Position numbers and translations under genes: made by a program. From assembly GCA_035235625.1 (NCBI GenBank), contig CP141149.1, forward strand, positions 6,912,893-6,976,892: a stretch of 64,000 nucleotides of DNA, given 5' to 3'. The stretch comes from Saururus chinensis (Eukaryota > Streptophyta > Magnoliopsida > Piperales > Saururaceae). The notes beneath the pieces were generated by a model, which had not been told where the DNA came from, searched no databases, and saw nothing but the letters and a program-made list of their open reading frames with translations. Shown here piece after piece: positions 30,911-44,115 of this stretch (its first letter is position 1; each line of letters starts with the position of its first letter).

Positions 30911-32389
30911 CTGTTAAATGAATATCATTTAATGAAAACATGATAAGTGACATTATAGTGTTATTGAAAACACAGCTCATCAACACATGCCGTATGCTCA
31001 CAACTATCGTGTTATTTTAACACATGAACTTACACATTATTGTGGATAATGTATAAACACACACATGACATTATTTACATTTTACCTAGTGATATAGCAA
31101 ATTAACTTTAGGATTATATTCTTTAATATTGTTCATTGTATCATTGTAATATCCTGAAATTTCCTAGGTTTTTAAAATTAAATACGTGGAAAATAGGGTG
31201 TTTGACCCATTGATATTCTTAGTAAAATAACTTAGTCCCTAAATATAATTTGTGGCTGAAACCTATGTAGTTAGAAAGTAGACAGAAAGAGCTTCAAAAC
31301 GCCACCAAGAATGAATGAATCGGAGTTTAGATGAGGGAGATACAACTGTACAAAGTTGAATATATCCTATGGGGCCCGTTTACCCGATTTAGACGTGTAT
31401 TTGGCCCATTTAAGTCGTCTTGTGGGTCTGGTTAATTAGAGCTCCGAAATTAATTTTTAGAGGCCTAATTAGGGTACATAAGTGAGGTAGATTGACCCAA
31501 ATTCTAGGGGGATTAGGAACCCTAATCCCCATGCTTATAAAAGGGATGATTAGGACACAATGAAGGGGTCTTTGGCCAAAAGGGCAGAGGAGGCTTCGGC
31601 GAGGCTCCAGTGGGGGAGGATCGACGACAAACTGGCAATTAAGGTTGGATCGTGTAACGCCCGAGATTTTTCATCCCTTTTTCTCAAAACTCATAGAAAT
31701 TTTTTTTTTCTTTCCATAAATCGGAGTCAAAACGATAAAATCAAAACCTATTTATAATTTAAAACATCATACGGTTAAACATCGTACTGTCAAATCGAAT
31801 ATCCTCAGGCGCTACTCGAAAACACACGTACGAATAAATTCTGCTATGATCATAGACTTTTAAATACAAATCACTCCCGGGCATCCCTGAGTACAAGTCC
31901 CCTAACAGTCCACTAACTGATCCAAATGAAAGTCCAGATAAACATCATGATGTCTCATCTCACCCAATACAGGAGATCGTGGCACAAATAAACTCGCAGA
32001 GAGTCAAGCTGATACCTGAGTCAACGGGAATCAATCCACCGCTGAAACGAGCGTCCATCTCCAGGAGCTCTCCGCACAACCTGCAAAACCTCCCGTACAA
32101 CGGGGCTAAAAATAGTAGGGTGAGTATTTTCATACTCAGTAGGAAAATACCCAGTAGGGGAAATCCCAAACGGTGAACTCATAAGTTCAGAAATCATGCA
32201 TCATGCAACTCAAACATGAAGCAGAAGCATATCAATATCATGCTCAAATTCATACAAACATGCCAAATGCACCAACGTGCTACAGACATACCGAAGGCAC
32301 CATCGTGCCAAAATCATACCAAAGGCACCAACGTGCCAAAGCATACTATTCAATCAACTTACACAAACACCCTTATCCAGGGTCATACA

Positions 32390-32755
32390 ACTTACTCGTA
32401 CCACCGTACGCATACTCATACAACATACGCATACTTGTACGACCTTACTCGTACAATCGTATGCTCACTCATACAGCTTACTCATACATGTACGACCTTA
32501 CTCGTACATTCAGACTCGTACGACCTCACTCGTATAGTATGCACAAATCATACTTGTTGTCTTACTCAGAACCATATTCTCACAATTGTACTCATACTCT
32601 TACAGTTGTGCTCATACTCATACGCTTACAGTCTTACTCATACTCATACGCTTACAGTCTTACTCATACTCATACACTTACAGTCTTGCTCATACTCATA
32701 CACTTACAGTCTTGCTCATACACATACAGTCGTACTCGTACACATATCAACGACC
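32390..32755. repeat. Short-unit tandem array (tcatactcgtac-like)
   Basis: Irregular repeats built from cttactcgtac, catactcatac and acgcttacagtc words, with a more regular 28-bp section at about 32620-32720. It yields long but meaningless ORFs in several frames. The second copy of the unit has the equivalent array at about 60650-60955. Confidence 0.85.
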
Positions 32756-32980
32756 ACTGAAGCTCATTACAACTAATAAGCTCCAGCGTCGAAATGGAAA
32801 AGAATGCCACTGGGGCAACACCTTAACCTCCGGGGAGTGACTAGACGCCATGGACTTTTCCGAAGGTAAGGCACACCAATGCTCATGGGGCACTGGATCA
32901 AACAGGTAAGAGTAGATCCATGATACTACTTACCTGAGCGCGCAAACATAAACACCCACACATAAGGGGTCATACAGTTG

Positions 32981-33118
32981 CCCACCATAATGGGTCTTAT
33001 AGTGCCATAGAATCGCCCACCATAATGGGTCTTATAGTGCCATAGAATCGCCCACCATAATGGGTCTTATAGTGCCAGAGAATTGCCCACCATAATGGGT
33101 CTTATAGTGCCATTGCCA
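32981..33118. repeat. 35-bp tandem array
   Basis: Four near-identical direct units starting cccaccataatgggtcttat at 32981, 33016, 33051 and about 33086. The equivalent array in the other copy begins at about 61192. Confidence 0.9.
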
Positions 33119-33174
33119 CTCTTGGGCAGAAAACATATAGTGCCACTTGGGCAGAAATGTACAGTGCCACTCTT

Positions 33175-33440
33175 GGGCGGAATCATACAACGCTCTCAGC
33201 AGAGCATCAAATGTCTGGGCTTACACAGCACACAGACCAAATCAAAAACATACGTCGCTCTCAGCAGAGCATCAGACGTCTGGGCTTCATACAGCACGCA
33301 GACAAAGTCAGAAACGTACATCGCTCTCAACAGAGCATCAAACGTCTGGGCTTATACAGCACGCAGACCAAATCAGAAACAACGTCGCTCTCAGCAGAGC
33401 ATCAGACGTCCGGTGCTCTACATAGCACACAGACAACATC
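33175..33440. repeat. About 60-bp tandem array
   Basis: Four direct units, each with cgctctcagcagagcatca followed by an 'acgtctgggct..acagcac.cagac' part. Equivalent units lie at about 61400-61640. Confidence 0.85.
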
Positions 33441-34149
33441 CCGCAGGATAAACACCATGGCAAGACATGATAAACGCTCGGCCAACTCATCAGCGGCCAG
33501 CACAAACACGGAACTTAATCCGTCGAACCCTCAGGTCTCAAACTCACAACGCTATCATTAGCTGTGCTTATAATTCAAGTTTGAATTAAGTACATTATGC
33601 GGTACAATTATGCCACACAACTCACAGTCCTCGACTGGTCAAACTGAAGCTGAGCCCGATCGGAAACCCACGTTCGTCAGGGCAGCAGACTTCACTTACC
33701 CGTCCACATCATGGACAAAACTCATCATACACCAAACCCTTACAGTCTTATGGCCAAAACCTCTTACACTGACATCCTCAAATAACGCTCCTCAGAGCCA
33801 ACCCAGTTGTCGCCCTCTTACTTATATCTCACTTATTATACTTATTTTTCACTTCATAATCTGTACGTTATGCTTGTACAATTATGCACGCTCTTACTGT
33901 CTGACAAATGCCCAACATACAATCCACCCCAAACTGATCCATTCTAATCCTTGCCCGTCATACTCTTATCCTCTATCATACGCTTACACAACTGTATCCA
34001 AATTCAGACAAAGCTTCTGCCACCTCTTACTGTCCATCGCCCATACCTCTGCCCACAAACACATACGCACATCCAAAGCATAGGCAAAAGCCATCATACA
34101 TACGTATGTCTCACACATACGTATAACATACACATACGGCCATACATAC

Positions 34150-34430
34150 ATAACTTACAAACATGCACGCTAGCCATCACTAGCACATGCATCCACACGT
34201 CAAACATGCACGCTAGTGCATATGCATACATTCACACATACATCAAACATGCACGCTAGCCGTCACTAGCACATGCATACATCAAACGTACACGCTAGTC
34301 ATCTCTAGCACGTGCACACACACATTCATACATACCTCAAACATGCACGCTAGCCATCACTAGCACGTGCATAACCCATACATAGCATACTGACATATTT
34401 GCTAGCCATCGCCAGCGCATACATAATCCA
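34150..34430. repeat. Tandem array with catgcacgctagccatcac core
   Basis: Five to six units of about 38-60 bp sharing a near-palindromic gctag...ctagc core. The counterpart in the second copy is at about 62390-62600. Confidence 0.85.
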
Positions 34431-36618
34431 CATCCATAAAACATGCATACATCTCATGCATACCAATCATACCATACAATCATGCTTACACGCACATCAT
34501 GCAATCGGATCATTACTTAACATCCAAGCATGGAATCATACACTCCTAGCATGCTGCTACTCATTCAAAGCATGCTTCATGAATTTACGAGTTCAAAACT
34601 CCCCTACCTCGTAATCATGACGTTCGATGGCGAGCACACGATGGTGGCGGCGTCGGCGGCGGAGTTGGTGGTCAAAACCGTTGCCTGGCTGAGAGAGCTG
34701 CTGTCCCGAGGATTTTAGGATGCGCCGGAACTATCACGGCCAAACAGAGTGTCAGATATCAATGCGGTAAAAATCCGCGATCCACGGCGGCACACTAGGG
34801 CGGCCGGGAGAAATCTCATGCCAACATAAGTGGCGGTGCGACCATAGGTCGAGGGTGTACTCTGAAGATCAGCCGGTGGCTAAGACGTGCACAGCCAGCC
34901 ACAAGACGTCGAAATCGGCCGTGGACAGCACCCAACGGCGATGATTTCGGTCAACAAAGGCCCACATACGGGCGGAGAGCATGGGGCAACGCTCGAGAAC
35001 CAAAGGAGAGGTGGAGGACAGCTCTAGTGGTCAACTCCACTCGGTGGCAAAGCCAACCGATGGTTAGGCGGCACGAATGCGGCGCCTAAACCCAGAAGTA
35101 CACACGTGGCTACATGCACATGCGGCCCAAAGGGCGGGGGAGAGGGCTGAAATGAGGTGACTCAAGGCCCACAAAAGTCAATAGGGCTAAGGCCCTTAGC
35201 TGTGGCCAATCTAAGCGGCAACATTGCCGATCGCCACCCACAACCAATACTCATGGTGCGGGCGGCTGTGCATCTCGCACGATAGAGAGCAAGGGGAGGG
35301 TTCACGGTCGAGCAAAGGCTATGAGGCCGTCACTGGCCAAGGCCTGAGTAGGTGAACTCGTCCACCTTCTGTCAAGGTAAGACATACAAATTCTTGCCCG
35401 AGGCCGTCCGATACCAACGGCGTAAAATGGGCAAGAAGGGTCAACGGCACACATGTCGGTAAGGCGGACTAGCTGCAGCTACGGGCCGCAAGGCTGCACA
35501 AGACCCAGAGGGGTGGCCCATTGGCATCACCGGGCTGGGCGGAGCCGAACTAAGGTCCACCAAAACAAATCCGGCGTCCGACTGATAACGTCAGTCACCA
35601 CGTCCAAAACGGACACAGGCCAAAAATAAGGGGACGACCGGAGAAAACCCGTAAGGGCGGAGCGGCCATGGGGGCGGCGGCTGAATCGGGCACGGAGGTG
35701 TAGTCCACTGCCTTCGCCGGAGCAAGGCGGGGCTGGGGGAAGGCCGAATCGGCCGCAGATCACCGCCGGCGACCACTGTTTGGCCAAACAGTCCGTCGGC
35801 GGAACAGTGCACAGAGGGAGGAAGAGGGTGGGGCGGCGGTGCCGAGGCCCACCGGGCCGGGAGGAGGGGCTCCTCGCCGTCGCCGGCCCAGGGCAGAGCC
35901 GTGGCCGGCCAGTCGGGCCGTGCCGGCCCGTGGCGGCGGCGGAACGGCGCTGTACAGTGGGGGCGAAAACAGGGGCAGCAGAGAGAGGGAGCGGGACGGC
36001 GGAGCTGGGGCTGTCCGGGGCCGGGGGGGAGTGGCCTCCCGCCGTCGCCGGCCCATGGCGGAGCCGTGGGCGGCCGGCCGGCCCTCGCCGGCCTACGGCG
36101 GCGGCGGAATCCAAAAACACAGTAAAAGGGCGGCTAACCGGGAAAAGCAGGGGCGGACGGCGGAGCGGCCGTGGGGCCGGGACGGCGGCTCCCCTGCCGT
36201 CGCACGGCCAGGGCGGAGCCGGTGCGGCGGCCCACTGGCCCACCGGCGGCGGCCGGGCACAGTGAACAGGCGGAAATGGGGGGGCGGCCACTGTTCATCC
36301 AATTCCAGGTTCTGGATCGGGCGATCCCGATCCAAACTTTTCCTTTTTTATTTTTTTTTCTTTTTCTTTTTTCCAAACGTACGCTCAACGCGCGTTAACC
36401 CACTGGTTACACGTCGAACCTCCAAAATTCGCGCCGTAAGCGCGCAGCGAGGCCCGTGGCCCGCGACTAAGCCCCACACCCGACTCTACGGGTATAAATA
36501 TGGGGAAAAGACACAAATACCCATACGCTGAAACGTCACATTTTCCTGCCGAAAATGACCAGAAAAATGGCAGAAAAATCCCAGAAAATCATAGAAAAAT
36601 CAGGGACCTTACAGATCG

Positions 36619-39605
36619 TTATCTTAATTTTTGAGTCGAGATTAGTAGTTTCGTTAAATAAATCTGAATGATCATTACATTAGTTCTGTAGTTTACTGTT
36701 TATTATATAATTTATACGAACTACAATCATTGTTCCCGAAATTACAGGGAACAATGATTTCTGATTTTAGCTGCAAGTAAATTTACCGGCTGCCGATTGG
36801 CCAGCCTCCCGATCGTCGGCCAGAACTATGGCAACGGAGGGACCGCTTGGGTCTTGGCCATGGCGGTCAAGGCAGCAGTGGCCATGGCCACAACAGCTAT
36901 GGCGATTCAGACGCTAAGAAGAAAAAAAATGATAGGCGGTGGCGTGGTGCAAACATGGTTGGAGGCGAGACCATGGGTCACAGAATCACCAAAAGACGGC
37001 GATACGGTCGAGCCCAGTCCTTTTCCCAGTCGTGGCTGCTTGCTGCCGCGGCGTCGTAGACTGATTGTAGAACTCAGAGAAAAAAACAAAAGGGTCATTT
37101 TGGCCACTGGCCGGACACCAAACGGTGGCGGGACCAACCCTGCCAGTTTCGCCTTGCTCTGGCGGTCCGGAGATACTGGGCTGCCCACCCCTCCGCAGCG
37201 GTAGGGGGGCAGCATTGCCAGAGGCTGAACAGCCTCTGGCCGGTCGCAGGGAAGATGACCCTCATGCGGGGAAGATGACCCACACACAGGGAGGATGACC
37301 CTCATGCGGGGAAGATGACCCACACACAGGGAAGATGACCTGCACACGGGTCATATGCTCTTTGGACAGGGTTAGGTAATCCGATCAGATCCGATAAAAA
37401 AAACTTACTTACACTCTAACTGAACTTGGTCCAGTTCAGTGAGTTAGACTATTAAAAAAAATTTGGAAAAAAATATGAATGACCATGAATGTATGTCAAG
37501 TGCTTTGACCAAGTTTCGGATTGAGGAAAAATCCCATATATTTTAAAATGATTAATTTACCCTTGTGAGTGGATGCATAGCATAATTATTTATGACTAGA
37601 ATTAGGGGCTCCGGTTTAGAGGCTTAAAAGTTGATTTAAAAATTGAAAAAAATCTTAGTGAGATTTTAATGTGTATCCTAAATTTGGACCCAACCACAAG
37701 CTAAGTAAAAATCCCAATAAGTAGATATTTAACTATTTTACCCCTAGGGTGAAGGTAAGATGGTTAATTGAACCTCGTTCAAGGAGTTTACGACCACGTT
37801 AAATAGCAAGAAAATTACCTCGGGTTCATAATATTAAGTTGTAACCCTGAGACTAGTTTTGGGCCCATTGAGGTTTAGGGAAGCCCTGAACAAAAAGATA
37901 GAAATACCCTTATCAGCGTATCGGCCCTCATTCGTGTGGATGAAATTAACGTGCCAATGTGATACTAAAACCTTTTGAGAGGTTAAAGAATTACCTGAGA
38001 GCAGAGAGGACCATATTCAATGTTAGATGATTACTTTAATGCCCTTAAGTGCATTATGATTAGTTTTCATAGAGATTTAATAAGTTAACCCAAGGAGGGT
38101 GAGGGCACGAGAGCTCAAACAATTTAGTATCATTGTTTAATTTAGTTATTGATATTATGATCTACTTGGACCTGTGTGGTTCTGGTTGTTTATGTTGTTT
38201 ATTATTTCGATATTTGCTATTGATGTTGTGATAGTAACTTATCACTAGCTTAAGATTATTGAAAAATTAATTGATGGGGTGGGGCAAGAAAACCTAATCA
38301 AGATAAAGACTAAAATGCCTTAGAGAGGTATGGGACTAGTTCATAGAGTGAATAAAGCCTTTGACCTGACGATTTGCTTTGGTTGATGAACCGATAGCAG
38401 TTTCGAGTTTTAAGCCCTAGTATATAAGGGACTAATAGGGTTTGGGATAGCCATTCAAAATCTTGGCTTATTGATGAGCAATATAGGGTTCATAATGGTT
38501 TCCTGAGTTTTAGCTCTATTGAGAAGTTGTTGATTTGACCATGTAGTTGCACCTCCCCATTGGAGGGAGCTCTGCGTGAGCCGGGCTCACCACAGATTTA
38601 TTGAGGATCTTTTAGTGTACACGCATTTGGATTAGCTGATATCTTGCTTAGTTAGCTTTTCCACCACTTCTGTTCAAGTGTAGTTGTGGGTCATGCCCTT
38701 CTACTCTGATCAGGTCCTTCATTGGCTAGGAGGGGTGATGGTACTTCTTGGTAGATTCCAGGGGCCTGGTGGATTCCAGGGTGTTTCGTCATGGATTTAC
38801 CTTTGAGGGTGGTCTATGGTGAGTTTATCATTTGTCACTTAGGTTGACATCTGATGAGTCAGTCAGTCATTGGGATTAGACAGAGATATTAATTATCGAA
38901 CAATGGTTCGAGAGATAATTAATAACATTGTTTAGTATTGCTTGTTTAATTAGAACAAGTAGAACAATGAAAGGACTTACATAAAATGTAGGCTGCTATA
39001 AAATACTTAAGCATTGCATGTGTGAAATTATGCTTCTTAGTATAGTGTAGTTTTAGACAGAACTATGTCTGGATTCGATCTTATTGTAAACATTGGAGAT
39101 GTTGTCTGATGAGTACATAGACAACTAACATCGGGTGATGTTGGCCCGATCCGAAAAACATTAAATTTTACTTTTGTTCTTTTGAAACTCTCTTCCAAGG
39201 GGAGGAGATGTTTGGTTTTCTTTTCTAGCAGGATCTTTAGATGGGGACGTTGCGAGATTAGGATGTTGGTGGGCGTTTGAGGCTAACATTGCACTAGTGG
39301 GATTTAGCTTTTTACTTCTGCAATCTTGTAAGTATTTGTAAATATTGGTGTGAGAGCCAACTTTACTTGGTTGTTTATTTTTGGACAAATGACAGACTTG
39401 TACTTAGAGGGTTAACTTACTCTTTATCAAATTTTGACACGTGTAATAATATCATATGTTTTGATATTTGTATTTGTGAACCCCAATTATCACGTCCTAG
39501 ATATTTAGTCGATTGATTTGATTTAATTTAAAGAAGAAAAAAAATTATCTTGATTTATCGCATGTCCTTTATTTAAGAAGGGTTTTAAAAATCTGGGTCG
39601 TGACA
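36619..39605 (+). other. Remaining part of the family C LTR, no gene
   Basis: Apart from a GC-richer patch (36780-37200) and a small minisatellite at about 37247-37350 (gggaagatgaccc units), it is A/T-rich and non-coding. The frames at 36797-37204 show no recognisable domain. The part 38700-39605 has a clear inverted counterpart at 13393-14450. Confidence 0.6.
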
Positions 39606-40075
39606 GTCATCATACATGATCTATCTGAAAGTTGAAGCTGCCACATGGAGCTGGTTCTTTGGGTAGTTGTCTTTGAATATGTCTAACATATTTGCTGCCA
39701 TGTGATGATTGCAATATCCATGTTGTATAGAGGGAAAATACTACTTAACGTCATTTTCTAAGTCATTCAGTCTATCAGAAACAATTGTACCCAACTCAAC
39801 TGTAGGATTAGAAACGAGATAATTTCTGAGCAATTTAAGAAAACAACTCCAAGTTTTTCTCACACTCATTTTCAACTACTTAGAAATGCGACACATAGTA
39901 TATTATTATTCCTGTCTAGTATAGTTGCTATCAATAGCTAACCAAGATACTTTTCCTTCAAGAAAGTCGCATCTACAGTTACCAATGGACTCAGTGTTGT
40001 TTTAAAAGTTCTTTCAACTAGCCAAAACATCCAAAATACTCTTATAAAATTGTTTCCCTTATAGGTCTAGGAATA
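39606..40075 (-). pseudogene. Mutator-like transposase, catalytic-domain fragment
   Basis: The minus strand shows PLVTVDATFLKEKYLG (about 39990-39940), the MULE block around the first catalytic aspartate. LLIATILDRNNN and further fragments towards 39606 follow. Stops and frameshifts occur. This is the N-terminal side of the gene whose SWIM exon is at 30731-30910, with the family C LTR inserted between. Strand and order agree with one split gene. Confidence 0.7.
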
Positions 40076-40571
40076 TAACATGATATGGTTAGAACTACTA
40101 CACTACATCAAGGAGCACAAAATCATATATTTTATATACTTATAATCTGATAAAACATATGGATTAAGTCATAAATCTTATAAAATCATCGGTCAAATGA
40201 AAGCTAATAAATAATCAAAATTAGACATTTCTTTCTTTCACATGACATAGCAGAACATATCAAAGCATAATAGAGTAGATCAAAACAAAGAATATATGTC
40301 ATTCATCATCTTTAGTTAACTTCTTCAAATACATATGTGTTTATTAAAAATTCATTAAAATCAAAAAGTCATAAATGCTTACTCCCCTGAGGTTTCTAAA
40401 AGTAGCGATGTTTGGAGCTTCTCCTTCCTTCATGGGGTCCTCTCGTTCAGGTTCGGAGATAGCCGATGGAGCCTCCTCTTGCTCGAGAATGTTTCTTCCT
40501 TTCATATCCGAAAGCGATTGATAGAACCTCCCTTAACTTGGGATGTTTCTCTCATTGTGCCGAAAGGTGAC
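40076..40571 (-). repeat. Left part of an older family D LTR
   Basis: Similar by eye to the body of the family D element at 41100-41350 and 42776-43100, for example 'agcgatgtttggagcttctcc' against 'agatgtttgtttctttagacc'. It is interrupted by a younger family D copy at GTGAC (40567-40571), and the remainder follows from 44116. Confidence 0.5.
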
Positions 40572-43500
40572 TGTAACGCCCCGACCCAAGCTGGGGCACA
40601 TAAATTCTCTAATAAATTTTTTTCTTCCTTAAACAAGGAATTACCATCTGTGTGAGAGGGGTAAAATGTGCATCTACACACTATAGAGCTTCGAAGTTTC
40701 CCCATACGTAGACTGAGGTTGTAATGTTCGCATACATATGACGAAGCTTTCAAGTTCATCGTGTGTAGGCCAAAATAAAACTTATAATTATAATTAATTT
40801 GGATCGGGCCAACGTTGCCTACGTACGTATTGAATAATATTCACAATATTATTCCAATATGATCGGATCTAAACGTAGTTTTGCCTAATAGCTATAATAT
40901 ACATTAGGCATCACAAAATAATATATGTTAAAATATGTATATATTGATATTCAATCGGAGTCAAACTGAAACTCGTAATCGATCGGAGTCAAGCGGAAGT
41001 TAATAAATTAACAAATTCACACATCTCACTCTACTATAGAGCAGAACATAACACATTTACACATCTCACTCTACCCCAGAGCAAGACCAAACATGTCACA
41101 CATCTCATTCTATCCCAGAGCGAAACATGTCACATTTAGTCACATCTAAACATAGCATATCAAAACACAATAGATCAAAGCATAGTAGGATACTTCAGAT
41201 AATATTGGATAAAGCATAACAAAATAATTCAAATCAAAATACATTAGATCATAGAAAATCATACATCTTAATTAGTATATTATTATCATTAATTAAGATG
41301 TGCAAGCACATAAGTCATTTAACATCCTAAGTTAACTACTTAGGATGCATACTGATAAAAATGAAATATATAGCTATTTTATATGTCTTTTTACCTTATT
41401 TGCTAGTATAGATTAAGTTAATTTAGTGTTAATTATGGTTTATTTAGATTAGGATAGTTGTTAATATTTTAGTTTGATTATTAATTAATTTTAGAAATTA
41501 GTAGTTTAGGCATGTATTTCAATTAAGTTGGGATTTTAATTACATTCTACATGTCTAAAATATGATATTTTATATTTCGTAGGCAAAATACGCTTATCGA
41601 GGTACTTGGATAATATTTAGAATAATTCAAAATAGTCTTGACATGTTTTAAAGTGATTTGGACAACTTTTCGGAGTTGAAAACTAACATGGACATGAAAG
41701 AAAGAGTTTAATGAACAGAAAATGGACTGTCCAGAAAAATTGTCCAGATTGTAGAAATAGTGTAGCCGATCGAAAGGGGCATTTTTAGGATCAAACTGGT
41801 AAACATGATTTTGGAGAAAAATATAGTATAAGTGATCGAACGGACATGCAGGGAGATCAATCGGGATAACACGCAGTTCCTAGTTTAAGCCAATTTTCAA
41901 TCTTTTCATAGTAAACTTTTTCCTACAACTCTTATGCCTATATAAAGACATATTTTGCTCAAAATTAAACGATTTTAGTAGATTTTCTAAAGAGAAAAAA
42001 GAAGAAGAAGGTGGAAGAGAACTCAAAGCTTTTAATAGAGATTCAATAGCTTCCTTCTACAATGGAAGGCTAGACTTTTCTTTTACTTAGGAGTTGATGA
42101 AGCTATAGATAAGTTTCAATTTCTTTTCTTTTTAATTTAGATCTCAGTTGTGAATGATGACAATTGTATGATAAAGATTTCCTTTTTAATAGAAGAGTTT
42201 TTAATGTTTATTCAAGTCTATGTTGATTTATTGTCTTGTAGATGATATATTGATGTGGTTTTGATATTTTTATTGATTCTAATTTCTGTGATTTAGATGA
42301 GATAGTCATGCAATAGTTTAATGTTCAAATAATTATTGAATTGGATGAGTTATAGTAAGATTAGACGAGTCATGCCTATAACTAGTTTAGTGTAGATGAT
42401 TCATATTATTGTCGAAGATAGTTCATGTCATGAATTTAATTAATGATTCTTTCTTAAGTAATTCTAGCTTGTAGCTGAGAATACTTGTTCATATTCACAC
42501 TAGATTTAGATTAAGAGTTAAGGAATTGTTATAGTTCTATAGTGGATTCAATTTCCTAAGTAAATTCCAACATATTAATCTCTTGCTTTTAATTTAGTGA
42601 TTATTCTTTTGCTTAATTTTAATTTTAAGTTTTTTTTTAGTTTTTAATCAATAAATTCCTCTCTTAGATTTAGTAATAATTTATTCGTCCCTGAGGTTTG
42701 ACAAGCCTTAAATACTTATCCTAGTACAATTACCTTATACACTTGCAAAGGGTTTAATTATAAATGATCACATACGTATTCTCATATTCATTTTGAAACA
42801 GAAGATCGGGTATACTTACCTATAGGAGACATTGGAAGCGACAACATTTAGAGATGTTTGTTTCTTTAGACCATCCCCTTTTTCAGATCTAGATATGGTG
42901 GGCAGAATCTCCTTTGAAATAGATGGACATAGCATCCATTTGCTTGAAAATGTTCTTCACTTTTTGTGCTTGGAGGTGATGGACAGAACATCCCCTTTTT
43001 GGAGACGTTCTTCCCTTTCCGCACTTGTGAACTATGGACGGAGCTTTCCCTTAGCTTGGTGATGTCTCTCTTACTGGATGGTTCTTTAGTGATAGAATCT
43101 CTCATATTCCAGCTCACTTCTCTCGTTGTGGCCCGGTAATTGCGAACAAAACCCTCTCTTGATCCTAGCCCCTTTTTCTTTCTCCGGTGCTCAAGGACGA
43201 CGGGCATGGCTTCTCCTTGTCTCGGGGCATTTCCTCCTCATATGGTGGCCAACTTAGAGAATAGACCCCTCCATTGCATAGAACACACTCGATTAACTCA
43301 AGAACGTCTCTTGAAAGGGCTCAATCATAGTTAGAACAATTAAAAACAGAGAAGGAGAAGTTATTTGGTGCTCGAGGACAACAAGCAGGACCTCTACTTG
43401 ACTCGGGGTGTTTCCTCCTCATACGGTCTCCAACTCAAAGAAATGACCCCTCCATTGTGTAGAGTATGCTCGATTTAGTCAATAACACCTCTTAAATGGA

Positions 43501-44115
43501 CTAAATTGGACTCAAAATGCTCAAAAACGGAAAAAATGAAGTTCATGTCTCAAAATGGATCAAAACGGGGTATTTATAAGCCCCGACCCGCCAAAATTAA
43601 ACTGTGGCGTCGCTTCGACCTGCGGCGCCACCAAAAATAGTAGCGCCCACCATTTATGTGCCCCACGTGCACAGTGTGATGCCCACGCATCATGCACGTG
43701 ACATTCGCACGTCGCGGCTGTGTGTTATGTGCATTACGCGTGCACGTGGCATATTTTCTTTTTCCTTTTTTTGAATATATATATTTAAACACGCGTATCT
43801 TTCTACCCTGGATTCGAATTTGCGCATTCTTGGTACCGTTGGACTCATATTGATGAGCCCTTTGATACTAGCCCACTTAAAGCAGTATAAGCCATACTTT
43901 TTATGTAGGTCCCACCTATATTACACATTTTTTGAGGTCATAACTTTTGGTCCCGACCTCCCTTTCGTGCATTTTTCGATTTGTTATGCTCGTTTCTTTG
44001 AGCTCTACCCATATATAGGCATTTCAACCTCTAAAACCGTCTATAATTTATCAAAAAATTATCCAATTAGGCCTAACCCCTCAGGTTAGACATAATAGGA
44101 AAACAAGTCATTACA
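40572..44115 (-). mobile_element. Solo LTR, family D, with nested Athila LTR
   Basis: The plus-strand ends are TGTAACGCCCCGACCC and AAGTCATTACA, with a perfect duplication GTGAC (40567-40571 and 44116-44120). Without the nested LTR it is about 2.1 kb. A strong TATA box (cttataaataccccg on the minus strand, about 43570-43585) supports a minus-strand promoter and a start TGTAATGACTTG at 44115. No coding domain is present. Confidence 0.8.
41353..42770 (+). mobile_element. Athila solo LTR 2
   Basis: 1418 bp from TGATAAAAATGAAATATATA to ATAAATGATCA, with a perfect duplication CATAC (41348-41352 and 42771-42775). It is more diverged from the LTRs at 46932 and 57942 than those are from each other, so it is an older insertion. 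Confidence 0.88.

Larger units (their letters stand above)
31653..36613 (-). mobile_element. 4961-bp LTR-like unit, family E, copy 1
   Basis: The plus-strand ends are TGTAACGCCCGAG and AGGGACCTTACA, flanked by a perfect duplication GATCG (31648-31652 and 36614-36618). I orient it on the minus strand by analogy with families B-D: it starts TGTAAGGTCCCTG and has the TATA-like catatttataccc near 36488-36500. It carries no gag or pol domain. It is made of several minisatellite blocks and a very GC-rich stretch (about 35650-36300). A second copy starts at 59858. Best read as a giant solo LTR; a large non-autonomous element is the alternative. Confidence 0.7.
31145..39605 (+). mobile_element. Long solo LTR, family C, copy 2, with nested 5-kb unit
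   Basis: Starts TGTAATATCCTGAAATTTCC at 31145 and ends CTGGGTCGTGACA at 39605. The flanking 5-mers are ATCAT (31140-31144) and GTCAT (39606-39610), one mismatch. Without the nested unit it is about 3.5 kb. It has a TATA box (gcttataaaagggatg, about 31530-31545) nearly 390 bp from its start. It matches the inverse of 13393-17146 at both ends. No retroviral domain is present. It separates the two parts of the Mutator transposase. Confidence 0.7.

Noticed and set aside
32203-32776. Two 185-residue ORFs rich in Thr, Tyr, His and Ser
   Set aside because: Both come from the tcatactcgtac tandem array read in different frames; not proteins.
35527-36531. Long overlapping ORFs on both strands (up to 254 residues) in the GC-rich part of the family E unit
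   Set aside because: They overlap in several frames, are proline/arginine/glycine-rich, and arise from a GC-rich stretch poor in stop codons; the second copy diverges here and does not preserve them.
36797-37204. 135-residue ORF in family C LTR
   Set aside because: No recognisable domain, overlaps ORFs in other frames and on the other strand, and lies in a short GC-rich patch.
42832-43334. ORFs in the family D LTR (76, 113 and 64 residues)
   Set aside because: They recur as diverged versions in the outer family D copy with broken frames and overlap on both strands; no domain.
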